The notes under the pieces were generated by a model. The model was not told the origin of the DNA, did not search any database, and worked only from the letters and a program-made list of their open reading frames with translations. 38,246 bases of DNA from Desulfobacterales bacterium. GTDB lineage: Bacteria; Desulfobacterota; Desulfobacteria; Desulfobacterales; SpSt-501. Position numbers and translations under genes: made by a program. Position 1 is the stretch's first letter, and each line of letters starts with the position of its first letter. Location: contig JALOPB010000001.1 of the NCBI GenBank assembly GCA_025454115.1, forward strand, positions 1-38,246. The letters are read 5' to 3'. Shown here in pieces: positions 15,941 to 23,310 of this stretch.

Positions 15941-16580
15941 GATTCGGGCACCTTGTTCATCTTTTTGAGCGCCGCGGCCTCGATGGCCTGGATCTTGCCC
16001 AGGAGGGCCGGGGTGATTTCGATCCGCATGAGCCGGGAGAGCTTGAGCACCAGGCCGTAGTCCAGCCCGATCACCCCCATGCCGGCCGCCCGCCACTGTG
16101 TCCTGCACGCCTGCCAGAGCTCCCAGGCGTCGATGTTCCCCGGCATCAGCCCGGGGGCGGCTCCGTACTCGCAAGTGCTGCAGGGTGGCTCCCGCTTGAC
16201 GCTGCGGCAGGTTCCGCAGTATTCGGCCCGCCGGGAGTCGTTGACCCACTCCCAGCGCTCGAGGAGTTTTTTTCCTCTCCCGGGGTGCCGTAGGTCTCGG
16301 CGATGATCGCCCGGAACGCATCGTGCAGGCCCTTGACGCCGCCCGCCCGGTCGATCCGCTCGATTCCCTCTTTTCCAAACACGGCCGAAAGCGCCGCGTC
16401 CATGATCTCGCCCATGCGCTCCTGCTGGTCGTCCGCGCCCGGCGTGATCTCCGGCACGAAAAGAAAGCGGCCGTAGCCGAGCTTGCGCATCTTCGCCGCG
16501 CTCACCTCGGACAGCCGCAGGCCCCGCGCCGTGAACTTCTCCCCCCCTATTTCGATCTCCCGCACGATTTCCTCCCCCAC
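15937..16580 (-). CDS. tail assembly chaperone fusion made by -1 frameshift (GT-type)
   Basis: A -1 shift at A AAA AAC (16272-16266) joins codons 1-105 of the short chaperone to a second frame of 109 residues, giving about 214 residues. The shifted frame is open from 16266 to the stop at 15937-15939. It reads LLERWEWV, then two Cys-x-x-Cys pairs (YCGTC and CSTC), then LMPGNIDAWELWQACRTQWR and GLDYGLVLKL, a DUF1799-type domain. This mirrors lambda gpG/gpGT, where the fusion brings the tape measure and tube protein together. The shifted part has no good start of its own until an internal ATG at 16146, and its four Cys would otherwise be lost. Confidence 0.88.
16146..16580 (-). CDS. tail assembly chaperone, short form (G-type)
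   Basis: This is the unshifted 144-residue product. Residues 1-103 form the conserved part (MGEEIVREIEIGGEKFTARG, then LRLSEVSAAKMRKLGYGRFL). After the slippery site the tail is Ser/Pro/Ala/Gly-rich with low complexity, as expected of a frame that only serves as the default end. It should bind the tape-measure protein in the cytoplasm during tail assembly. It lies directly between tail tube and tape-measure genes. Confidence 0.85.
   Translation of the reverse strand: MGEEIVREIEIGGEKFTARGLRLSEVSAAKMRKLGYGRFLFVPEITPGADDQQERMGEIMDAALSAVFGKEGIERIDRAGGVKGLHDAFRAIIAETYGTPGEEKNSSSAGSGSTTPGGPNTAEPAAASSGSHPAALASTEPPPG
16266..16272 (-). other. -1 programmed frameshift slippery heptamer A AAA AAC
   Basis: In the frame of the short chaperone the codons read GAG GAA AAA AAC, so the heptamer is in the exact phase needed for tandem slippage. 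After slipping, reading continues CTC CTC GAG CGC TGG. The product of the new frame is homologous in layout to the T part of gpGT proteins. Confidence 0.9.
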
Positions 16581-16593
16581 TGCGTTTTTTCGG

Positions 16594-17535
16594 TTATGCG
16601 TAGCTCGCCACGCCGTTCGTCACCCGCGCCACGATCGCAGAGGCCTCGGAGCCGTCGTTGTAAAAGGCCCGGAAGGGCATGTCGACATCGAGCCCCTGGG
16701 GGCCGGTGATCTCGGGCGTGGTCCACTCGTAGTAGAGCTCCTGGGCCTCCAGCTCGAAGATACTCGACGCCGAACCGGTCCAGGTGGCCTTGACCCCGCT
16801 CTCGGTCAGCGCAGCGCCCTTGGCGAGCAGCGTCGTGTCCTCGAAGAGCGTCCGCACCCGGCCGGATATCCCCACGATGCCCTCGGGGATGGAGCCCAGC
16901 ACCCCGCCCGCGCCGATCGTGTACTGCGAGAGATCGAGGCCGAAATCGACGTTGAAGCCCACGAGCTTCGCGTTCGTGAGCGAGGAGCCGCCCTCGGTGA
17001 CCGCCGCCTGGAAGTTCTGCAGCCGGGCGAGCGCCACCGCGGTCGGCGTGCAGAAGGCTGCGTTTTCGAAGCTGTGGTTCGCGCCGGCGACGTCGAGCGA
17101 AAGCACGAGCTCGCCGTCGCCCCCGGTTTCGATCGCAAACGATGCGATCTTGCAGCCCACGAACCGGCTGTACTTGTCCGTGGCGAGATCCGTGAACGGC
17201 ACCTCGAGCGTGATCGATGGCATGGTGGCGCCGATCTTGAACTCGTGCACGTAAGGGCCCGCGCCGGTCGTCACGGGCGCCCCGAACATGGCCTTCAGCC
17301 AATAGGGCAGCGCCAGCGAGTCCACCGGGATTACGATCGGCCCGCGCACGCTCTTGTTGCCGGCGAAGGGCTGGGTGGGGCTGCGGTTCGCCGTGAGGGT
17401 CGCCGCCGCATTGATCGCCCGCTGCGCCTTCAGCCCGAAGCTGTTGACCTGGACCTGGAAGCCGGCGGCCGGGGCCGTGCCGAAAACAGATTCAAAGCCG
17501 ATGTTGACGGCGATGGTGCCTTTTTGCTGAGCCAT
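16594..17535 (-). CDS. major tail tube protein
   Basis: This 313-residue soluble protein is beta-rich. It begins MAQQKGTIAVNIGFESVFGT and has the F-E-S-x-x-G-x-x-P/A entry, Y-x-H-E-F and G-x-S-G/R-V-R-T-L-F motifs typical of siphophage tail tube proteins of the lambda gpV / Phage_tail_tube group. It would polymerise as hexamer rings around the tape measure. Its place, after a neck or terminator gene and before the chaperones, is canonical. Length is in the usual range for a tube with an extra surface domain. Confidence 0.85.
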   Translation of the reverse strand: MAQQKGTIAVNIGFESVFGTAPAAGFQVQVNSFGLKAQRAINAAATLTANRSPTQPFAGNKSVRGPIVIPVDSLALPYWLKAMFGAPVTTGAGPYVHEFKIGATMPSITLEVPFTDLATDKYSRFVGCKIASFAIETGGDGELVLSLDVAGANHSFENAAFCTPTAVALARLQNFQAAVTEGGSSLTNAKLVGFNVDFGLDLSQYTIGAGGVLGSIPEGIVGISGRVRTLFEDTTLLAKGAALTESGVKATWTGSASSIFELEAQELYYEWTTPEITGPQGLDVDMPFRAFYNDGSEASAIVARVTNGVASYA

Positions 17536-17553
17536 GGCTCAAGTCCTCCTATT

Positions 17554-18030
17554 TTAGCCCAGCGGATCCATGCCGAGCGTAAGTTCTGTTTTGAAATCAA
17601 GGTCAATATATGCGTAAACCTCCGGCAGCGCCCCGAGGGTGTCTGCCGATAGGCTGTAGCCCATGACGGTATTCGCCGGCAGGGACGCCTTGACGGCATC
17701 TATGACGAGCTGGGCCAGATCGAGCACCAGCTCCACGCCGGCCGGCTGGTCGAGGTTGCCGTAAGCCGTGCTTGCGAGCGCGTCCTTGTTGATGGCCAGG
17801 TCCACCGCTATCGAGTAGTTCTGCTCCCTGCGCTCCTGGTGTTTTTGGACGCCCGGGGTGTGCATGATCGCATACGGCATATCGGACGCCGACGGCAGCC
17901 CCGCTGATGTGACATCCGCGAATACGTTCAGCTTCGTTCCGGCCCCGAACTGCGTGACGCACCAGGACTCGATCGCCGCGTTGCCGGCGATGGCGGTGAC
18001 AAAGGTGTTGAAAAAGTCGTAGTTGTCCAT
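17554..18030 (-). CDS. tail terminator / completion protein (candidate)
   Basis: This 158-residue protein starts MDNYDFFNTFVTAIAGNAAI and alternates helix and strand, with DMPYAIMHTPG and a C-terminal YAYIDLDFKTELTLG strand. Small alpha/beta proteins in this slot, just before the tail tube, are usually tail terminator proteins (lambda gpU position) that cap the tube and join it to the head. The stop is 18 bases before the tube gene and the start abuts the upstream gene. Assignment rests on position and size. Confidence 0.62.
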   Translation of the reverse strand: MDNYDFFNTFVTAIAGNAAIESWCVTQFGAGTKLNVFADVTSAGLPSASDMPYAIMHTPGVQKHQERREQNYSIAVDLAINKDALASTAYGNLDQPAGVELVLDLAQLVIDAVKASLPANTVMGYSLSADTLGALPEVYAYIDLDFKTELTLGMDPLG

Positions 18031-18426
18031 CTACGCCTTCGGCTTCCTGGATAGCCGTCCCTTGACTTTTTTTACCAGGCTGCCGGCCGTTTCGGTCGTC
18101 AGCCCGGCCGCCTCGATGGCGGTTTCGGCGGCCCAGGCAAGCGGAGTAGGCCGGGGGTTATCCCCGGCCTGGCCCGGGTCCGCGGCGGCGGCCTCATCGT
18201 CGGCCGTCTCCAGCCCCGCCGCCTGGATCTCCACGGCCTCGCCCGCGCCATTTACAGGCGCAGTGTCGGCGTCCTTTACCGTGACCTCGACCGCCTTGCC
18301 GAGCCGGATCAGCTCGATGGCATCTTTTTCGGACAGGCCCACGGACTCGTCCAAGACCTCTCCCGCCATCACGATCCGGTTCAGCACGACGGTGTGCCGC
18401 GCGATCCTGATGCGCATCATGGCCAC
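18031..18426 (-). CDS. neck-region protein with acidic low-complexity middle
   Basis: The longest start is GTG 18426, directly after the previous stop; ATG 18420 or 18417 with an AGGTGG site are equally plausible. The product of up to 131 residues has an N-terminal strand-rich part (HTVVLNRIVMAGEVLDES) ending in a helix that reads SEKDAIELIRLGKAVEV, a segment common in small phage head-tail proteins. The middle is Ala/Asp/Glu-rich and the end is basic (KKVKGRLSRKPKA). A head-tail or neck role is likely from its place between capsid and terminator candidates. Confidence 0.6.
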   Translation of the reverse strand: MAMMRIRIARHTVVLNRIVMAGEVLDESVGLSEKDAIELIRLGKAVEVTVKDADTAPVNGAGEAVEIQAAGLETADDEAAAADPGQAGDNPRPTPLAWAAETAIEAAGLTTETAGSLVKKVKGRLSRKPKA

Positions 18427-18885
18427 CTAGTAGGCCCCGCCGATCGCCGGGAGGTACTGCGGACCGCGGCGCAGCGCCCAGGCGGCGACCGGGATGCCCG
18501 ATGTGTGCGTGCCGGTGAAGTTGAGCACCACGCGCGTGTAGCGCTTGCTGCCGCGGTACTCCGTCCAGTAAAACTGGCTATCCTCCGTCGGTGCGTCGAT
18601 CAAGCCGAAGCATCCGGTGTTCGCCCCGGAAACCGCGTTGGTCAGCTTGGCGGCCGGGACCGCGGTGAAGCTCGAGTTGTCGTCCGACTCCTCGAGCTCG
18701 CACTCGACCTTGACGGATCCCGAAAGCGTGTCTCCCGAGTCCCCCAGGTGCACGACGTGCACGACCTCCTTGAAGCCGCGGCCGTCGACGCTCGTGCAGT
18801 TGGTGTCCGGAGCGGCGCCGGACTTCACCACCGGAAGCAGGGTCGAGGAGAGGATGTCGTCCGATGCGTTGAAATCCTTGATCAT
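18427..18885 (-). CDS. virion protein, possible head decoration or neck protein
   Basis: This 152-residue beta-rich protein carries VKVECELEESDDNSSFTAVP, a segment like those in small capsid-associated proteins. It ends YTRVVLNFTGTHTSGIPVAA, then a Pro/Gly/Tyr-rich tail. ATG 18885 has a GGAG site. It lies directly downstream of the capsid gene, where head decoration or stabiliser proteins often occur. I cannot choose between decoration and neck protein from sequence alone. Confidence 0.62.
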   Translation of the reverse strand: MIKDFNASDDILSSTLLPVVKSGAAPDTNCTSVDGRGFKEVVHVVHLGDSGDTLSGSVKVECELEESDDNSSFTAVPAAKLTNAVSGANTGCFGLIDAPTEDSQFYWTEYRGSKRYTRVVLNFTGTHTSGIPVAAWALRRGPQYLPAIGGAY

Positions 18886-18967
18886 GGCTTTTTCTCCTTG
18901 TGTGGCGGGCCGGGGCCCGTATGCTGCCCCGGCCCTATCGATTTGGACTTCGGCGTCCTATCGTTCG

Positions 18968-20839
18968 TTAGGTGGTCAGCGCGTCCTTCATGGCGGAGAA
19001 GGAGACCGCGTTCTTGACGGCGATGTCGACATCCTGCAGCGCGATCACACGCACCGTGCCCTGCAGGCCGCCGGTAATCGGGTCGACCATAATGTCGAGG
19101 GCACCCCACTGGCCGATGACCAGGTCGGCGAAGTTGCCGAAGATGATCGCCGAGCAGACGTTGGAGGAGCCCTTGGTGAGCGTGCTCGGGACCTGGTTGC
19201 TGACGGCCGCCCGGTAGCCGATGACCCGGCCCATTCCGTCCGCACCGTCCGTCCAGACCGGGATCTCGCCGTAGGTGGCGTTGGTGAATACCGTGCGCAG
19301 CTTGCCGCGCACCTTGGCGTTGGTCAGGAATGCGAGCGCCCCGACGTCCGCGTTGTCGATGGCGACCTCGGACTCCAGGCCCACGATGTTCGCGTAGGTG
19401 GGGGCCTTGCCGTTGGTGCCGCCGACGACCGCCCCGATCCCGACCACGTTCAGGATCCCGCGCGGCTCGGGCGAGCTGCCGGAGCCGTTGATGGCCGCCC
19501 GGTCGATCTCGAGCGCCACGGTGGTGGCGAGCTCGTTTCGGACGTACATCTCGACGTCGAGGGAGCTCTGCAGCAGGAGCTTGCGGCTGATGTCGCTGTA
19601 GGCCCCGACCGTTTTCGGCGTGAGCGCCACCTGACGGAAGGTCTGGGTGGACTCGGTCGTAATGTCGGTGGACTCGCCGACCCAGTAGGCCGTGGACCCC
19701 GCGAGCGCTCCGGGGATGGCGACGTCGCCCACCAGGCCGGTCAGCATGCGGGTGCCGAGCTGGGCGATCACCATCTTGTTGCGCAGCAGCGTGATGAAGT
19801 CGGCCGCCAGCAGGTTGGTGTCCACCAGGTGCCCGCCCTGGGCGTCCGTGGTGACGTTCAGGTCGCGCCGGAGCACGTCCATCGGGACGAACCCGCCGCG
19901 GGCGCTCTTGCCGAGCTGCTTGGCGACAGCGTCCGAGCACTCGAACTCGAACGCGGCGTGCTCGCGCCGGCCGGTGGAAAGCGCGTGCAGCAGGCGCACG
20001 AAGGAGAACTGCCGCGCCTGGCGGTCCGAGAGCCCGATGTCCGGGGTGGTCTCGACCGGCTTGACCTTGCCGATCTTCTCCAGCACCTGCATGCGGAACT
20101 CGTCCACGGAGGCGCCGCGGTTGATCGCCTCGCCGGCGAAGTCGCGCAGGTTGAACTTCTCCCCGTAGGCCGTGATCTCGCGGATGCGGGTCTGCTCGGC
20201 CTGGCGGGCTTTCTCGGTGATGTCCTTGATCTTCGCGGCCTCGGCGGCCGGGTCGGGTTGAACGGTCTCTTTTTCCATGGGAATCTCCTTTTGATCGTAT
20301 TTGATGACAAGTGAGTGGTTGCGCTGCTGGTCGGAGGCCTCGCGGCCCACCCCCACCGTCACGTCGGCCGGAACGGAAACGAGGCTCACCTCGAACGGTT
20401 CCCAGTCCATGATTCGGTAGGTCTCGACCCCTTCCTTTTCCTCGACCAGCACCGCGCGGTGCACGATGTAGCCCACCGAGACACTCTTGCGGATCCCGTC
20501 GATGACGTCCTGCCAGATCTCCTCGGCGCGCGCGCTCTTACCGAAACGCGCGATGGCCCGCCCCTTGCGGTCATCGCCGATCCAGACCTTTTCGAGGACA
20601 CCGACCTGGTCGCGGGAATTGTGATCCATGAGAAGCGCGCCGCTCGCCTTCAGGCGCTTGACGCGCATGCTTCCGGGCTCGTGATCCAGTATCTCTACAC
20701 CCCACCATCGCTCGTAGGGCTCATCCGATGAAAACGACAGCTCCACCGTGCGGCCCTTCTCGTCTACCGCGGACCGGTCGATCTCCATCTGGCGGAACTG
20801 GTTTTTCTCAATCTGCTTGGTTTTGGTTTTTTGTGCCAT
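18968..20839 (-). CDS. fused HK97-type prohead protease and major capsid protein
   Basis: This 623-residue protein starts at ATG 20839 (GGAAAGGG site); a GTG two codons upstream is possible. Residues about 15-185 form the U35 prohead protease: LMDHNSRDQVG carries the catalytic His and RKSVSVGYIVHRA the catalytic Ser. A charged helical scaffold or delta-like linker follows (about 190-320, rich in Glu, Lys and Arg). Residues about 330-623 are an HK97-fold capsid: GGHLVDTNLLAADFITLLRN, AYWVGESTDI and the P/A-loop region near GRVIGYRAAVS. The protease would cut itself free and trim the shell during maturation. The gene overlaps the portal end by about 32 bases. No separate scaffold gene is seen. 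Confidence 0.9.
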   Translation of the reverse strand: MAQKTKTKQIEKNQFRQMEIDRSAVDEKGRTVELSFSSDEPYERWWGVEILDHEPGSMRVKRLKASGALLMDHNSRDQVGVLEKVWIGDDRKGRAIARFGKSARAEEIWQDVIDGIRKSVSVGYIVHRAVLVEEKEGVETYRIMDWEPFEVSLVSVPADVTVGVGREASDQQRNHSLVIKYDQKEIPMEKETVQPDPAAEAAKIKDITEKARQAEQTRIREITAYGEKFNLRDFAGEAINRGASVDEFRMQVLEKIGKVKPVETTPDIGLSDRQARQFSFVRLLHALSTGRREHAAFEFECSDAVAKQLGKSARGGFVPMDVLRRDLNVTTDAQGGHLVDTNLLAADFITLLRNKMVIAQLGTRMLTGLVGDVAIPGALAGSTAYWVGESTDITTESTQTFRQVALTPKTVGAYSDISRKLLLQSSLDVEMYVRNELATTVALEIDRAAINGSGSSPEPRGILNVVGIGAVVGGTNGKAPTYANIVGLESEVAIDNADVGALAFLTNAKVRGKLRTVFTNATYGEIPVWTDGADGMGRVIGYRAAVSNQVPSTLTKGSSNVCSAIIFGNFADLVIGQWGALDIMVDPITGGLQGTVRVIALQDVDIAVKNAVSFSAMKDALTT

Positions 20840-22268
20840 CTTCACATCCCTTTCCTTTGCCTATCGAGCCGGACACGTCGATTTCGAGTCGCTCGGCGGC
20901 TTCTTTTTCGGCGTGCAGCTCGGTATAGACGTCGTCTATGTCAAGCCCGAGGTCGCCCGCGATCCGCGTGCGGGAGTTGACCCCCAAGCGCACCTCGCGC
21001 TCGCGCGCATCGATGTCCTTTGACGGGTCGATCCAGCTCCAGCGCTTGGACTGCCAAACCGGCGCGTTCCAGCGCTCCAGATCGCGCATGGGCAGCGCGA
21101 GCTTTCCGGATGCGATCGCGTGCGGCAGCCAGGCCTCGAAAATCGGCTGCACGAGATGCTCGACCAGAAAGCCCTGCAGCATCATGTAAAACGTGCGCTC
21201 CTCGAGCAGCCCCTGCCGCCCGGAGCTGTAGCTCGTCTCGGTCAGGTCGTTTGCGAGCGAGATGTAGGAAATGTTCAGCCCAGAGGCGATCCCTTTCAGC
21301 GCGGACTTGCAGAAATCACCGAACGCCTGGTTGGGATGCGTAGGGTCGAAGGTCTTGAACTCGTAGCCGCTCGGAAGCTCCTGGAACTTGCCAGGCGATA
21401 CCTCGTCGATCAGGTTACCGGACGAATCCTTGTCGTCGTATGGATAGGCGCCCTCGGAGTTGCGCGTGAAAAAACCCATTTTCGCGGCGGAGACCCTGGC
21501 GGCCACGGCCTCGCTGTAGCGGTACTGGCCGAGCTGGTGCAGGTCCTTCAGCGCCGCGACCGTCCACGGGTAGCCGCGGGTCTGCTCCGCGCGCTCGGTG
21601 ACGAAAACGTGCAGGACCTCCGCGGCCGATACCCGCTGGCGCTTCTGCGCCGGCTGCAGCGGGTACTCGCTTCGGCCGGGGTGGTTCGTCAGGATGTGGT
21701 AGGCCACCGGCCCCTTCCACTCGTCAAGCTCGACCCCCATGACGATCCCGTTGGCGATGTCGTTGTAGTCGTGGTCGAGGTATTCTGGGTCGAGCAGCTG
21801 CACGGCAAAGGCGAAGTCGTTGCGGGCGAAGCCGGAGACCGTGCGGGCGATCATCTCGCCGTCCCGGGCGAGCCCTTTTATTCCCAGTGCGAGCAGGTCG
21901 GTAAAGGACAGCTTTCGGGTCACGGTGCAGTTGGCCGGGCGGCACCAGGCGCTCCAGGCCGCCTCGATCTTCTGATTGGCGTTGTCGTCCGGCTTTCCGT
22001 CCGGGCGCTTGACCTTGCTCTGCAACCGTATTCCCTGGGGTCCGACAACGTTGCCGGCGAGCAGCTCAAGGAATCGGCGTCCGTAGCCGTTGTTTGCGCA
22101 AAGGTCGCGGCTGCGGGAGCGCAAAACCGTCAGCCCGGCGCGGATGTCGGCGTCGATGGCGTATGAAGATGTCACCCAATCCGCCAGCAGGCGCGACATG
22201 CGGGCGGCATCGAACGCCCGCGCGGCGATCGGTTTGCGGCTGAACAAGCGCTTGATGGCGCTAATCAT
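20808..22268 (-). CDS. portal protein, lambda type
   Basis: This 486-residue protein matches the lambda gpB-type portal pattern: AFDAARMSRLLADWVTSS, then RARDL-type RSRSRDLCANNGYGRRFLEL, NVVGPQGIRLQS and a long AARVSAAKMGFF helix. It would form the dodecameric vertex ring for packaging and tail attachment. ATG 22268 overlaps the previous gene's stop (AATGATTAG). The C-terminus overlaps the capsid gene. There is no fused ClpP-type protease, unlike lambda gpC, which fits the protease being fused to the capsid here. Confidence 0.92.
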   Translation of the reverse strand: MISAIKRLFSRKPIAARAFDAARMSRLLADWVTSSYAIDADIRAGLTVLRSRSRDLCANNGYGRRFLELLAGNVVGPQGIRLQSKVKRPDGKPDDNANQKIEAAWSAWCRPANCTVTRKLSFTDLLALGIKGLARDGEMIARTVSGFARNDFAFAVQLLDPEYLDHDYNDIANGIVMGVELDEWKGPVAYHILTNHPGRSEYPLQPAQKRQRVSAAEVLHVFVTERAEQTRGYPWTVAALKDLHQLGQYRYSEAVAARVSAAKMGFFTRNSEGAYPYDDKDSSGNLIDEVSPGKFQELPSGYEFKTFDPTHPNQAFGDFCKSALKGIASGLNISYISLANDLTETSYSSGRQGLLEERTFYMMLQGFLVEHLVQPIFEAWLPHAIASGKLALPMRDLERWNAPVWQSKRWSWIDPSKDIDAREREVRLGVNSRTRIAGDLGLDIDDVYTELHAEKEAAERLEIDVSGSIGKGKGCEDGTKNQNQAD

Positions 22269-22848
22269 TGCCGAACCTCACGAAGATGTTTTTGCCGGTC
22301 CCGAGCCCTTTCGCCACATTCTCTGCGGCCTGCTCCTGCTCGTATGCCTGCTTGTAGCGGCTGTACCACTCGAGCAGCCGCGCGATCGGCATCATGCCGA
22401 CCACCTGGCCGCCGACGACCATCTGCTCCTGGTCTTTCGAGGCCCGCCCTTCGAGCTTGGCCTCCAGGGCGTCGAGCACTTTCTTGACGTGACTGCGGGC
22501 GTCGTAGCCCGACGAGGCGGCGGCGAAGTTGGCCAGGATCTCGATCGTGCCCGAGCCCACCATGTAGCGCTCAGTGGTCTTGGTGACGTAGGCTTGCCAC
22601 CGGTAGACGCCGGGGGAGTATCCGGCGGTTGTGGCGGCCGCGAGTGACACGAGGAAATCGTCGCCGGAGGGGGTTGACGTCAGCGCTATGCGCACGCCGG
22701 ACTTGACCAGGCTGTAGGTGAGCGCCCACCCGGCCGAGGCCTTGGGGACTTCGCCGGTCGGGATGGAAAGGCCTGCGGCCTCGCGCTTCCACTGGATGAG
22801 GTCGCCGGCGGTGAATTTTTCGGGCTCGGTGGTGGCGTATTCAGTCAC
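22261..22848 (-). CDS. head-tail joining protein candidate (gpW position)
   Basis: This 195-residue protein starts at GTG 22848 behind GAGGGCGG. The N-terminal half is beta-rich, Ig-like (LTYSLVKSGVRIALTS to YRWQAYVTK), and the C-terminal half is helical (SHVKKVLDALEAKLEGRA, LLEWYSRYKQAYEQEQAAEN). The helical part has the look of gpW-type head completion proteins, and the slot between terminase and portal is the gpW slot of lambda. The fused Ig-like part is an addition. Role inferred from place. Confidence 0.58.
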   Translation of the reverse strand: MTEYATTEPEKFTAGDLIQWKREAAGLSIPTGEVPKASAGWALTYSLVKSGVRIALTSTPSGDDFLVSLAAATTAGYSPGVYRWQAYVTKTTERYMVGSGTIEILANFAAASSGYDARSHVKKVLDALEAKLEGRASKDQEQMVVGGQVVGMMPIARLLEWYSRYKQAYEQEQAAENVAKGLGTGKNIFVRFGND

Positions 22849-22869
22849 ATTTCCGCCCTCGGTAAAAAT

Positions 22870-22916
22870 AAAAACCGGGTTTTCTGCTGAGCACCTTCAG
22901 CATAAACCCGGTTTTT
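22870..22916. terminator. intrinsic terminator hairpin between packaging and head genes
   Basis: A 13-bp stem (AAAAACCGGGTTT at 22870-22882 and its complement at 22904-22916) carries an inner 6-bp stem (TGCTGA / TCAGCA) and a 6-base loop. T-runs follow on either strand. It lies in the largest untranslated gap of the late operon, upstream of the portal block, so read-through or antitermination would set head and tail gene expression. Confidence 0.82.
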
Positions 22917-22939
22917 TAAGAAAAACGGAAATGGGGTGG

Positions 22940-22986
22940 AAAACGACCGTTAAACGACACTTTCAGGACGAAAAACGGCCGTTAAA
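22940..22986. promoter_or_regulatory. two near-palindromic operator-like repeats
   Basis: AAAACGACCGTTAAA (22940-22954) and AAAACGGCCGTTAAA (22972-22986) differ at one base and are 32 bp apart, three helical turns. The second contains the perfect palindrome AACGGCCGTT. They lie next to a small HTH gene that ends at 22999 and just upstream (in the minus direction) of the terminator at 22870-22916. They look like paired protein-binding sites; a packaging-site function is also possible. Confidence 0.6.
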
Positions 22987-22998
22987 ATGCTTGACGGT

Positions 22999-23232
22999 CT
23001 ATTCGGCGTCAGGGTCAACTCCCATTTTGCGGTTGTCGCAGGCCGTGAAGCGCCGTAGGAAATCGTCTATGTTGTCGGTGTGCGCCATCCAGCGCTTGTT
23101 GAAGGCGCGGGCGAGCATTCCGGCGTTGATCAACTCATAAAACAGGCTGTCTCCGACCCCCAGATAGTCGGTGATGGCCTTCTTGCCGACCAGAAGCCGC
23201 CCACGGTGGTTTCCGTTTTTGTGGTCTCCCAT
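22999..23232 (-). CDS. small helix-turn-helix protein (excisionase/MerR-like)
   Basis: This 77-residue protein has a winged-helix or MerR-type HTH: LLVGKKAITDYLGVGDSLFY (about 13-32), then ELINAGMLARAFNKRW and an ID-F-L-R-R helix. Proteins of this shape include phage Xis/AlpA regulators and the DNA-binding part of Nu1-type small terminases. A separate TerS is already present at 25977-26600, so a regulator or packaging-site binder is likelier. Two palindromic repeats right after its end are possible targets. Confidence 0.68.
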   Translation of the reverse strand: MGDHKNGNHRGRLLVGKKAITDYLGVGDSLFYELINAGMLARAFNKRWMAHTDNIDDFLRRFTACDNRKMGVDPDAE

Positions 23233-23241
23233 GGCTGCGCC

Positions 23242-23310
23242 TCAGTCGGTTATGATGCACATCAGAATCGTCACCGCCAGGAATATCCCGATGAAAAGCG
23301 CGTCGCTCAT
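23242..23310 (-). CDS. 22-residue membrane peptide
   Basis: ATG 23310 has a strong GGAGGTGG site and overlaps the previous stop as ATGA. The product (MSDALFIGIFLAVTILMCII plus TD) is a single hydrophobic helix. The stop lies ten bases before the HTH gene start. Good ribosome site, coupling and a clean membrane helix argue for a real peptide. Its role is unknown; it could modulate a host membrane complex. Confidence 0.5.
   Translation of the reverse strand: MSDALFIGIFLAVTILMCIITD

Noticed and set aside
15941-16378. Upstream extension of the 215-residue tail gene (Arg/Pro/Gly-rich frame)
   Set aside because: It is a shadow in another frame of the chaperone gene; ATG 15940 has the normal coupled position.
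18617-20314. 565-residue plus-strand frame opposite the capsid gene
   Set aside because: Antisense shadow of a clearly recognised capsid protein; no motif and no start signal.
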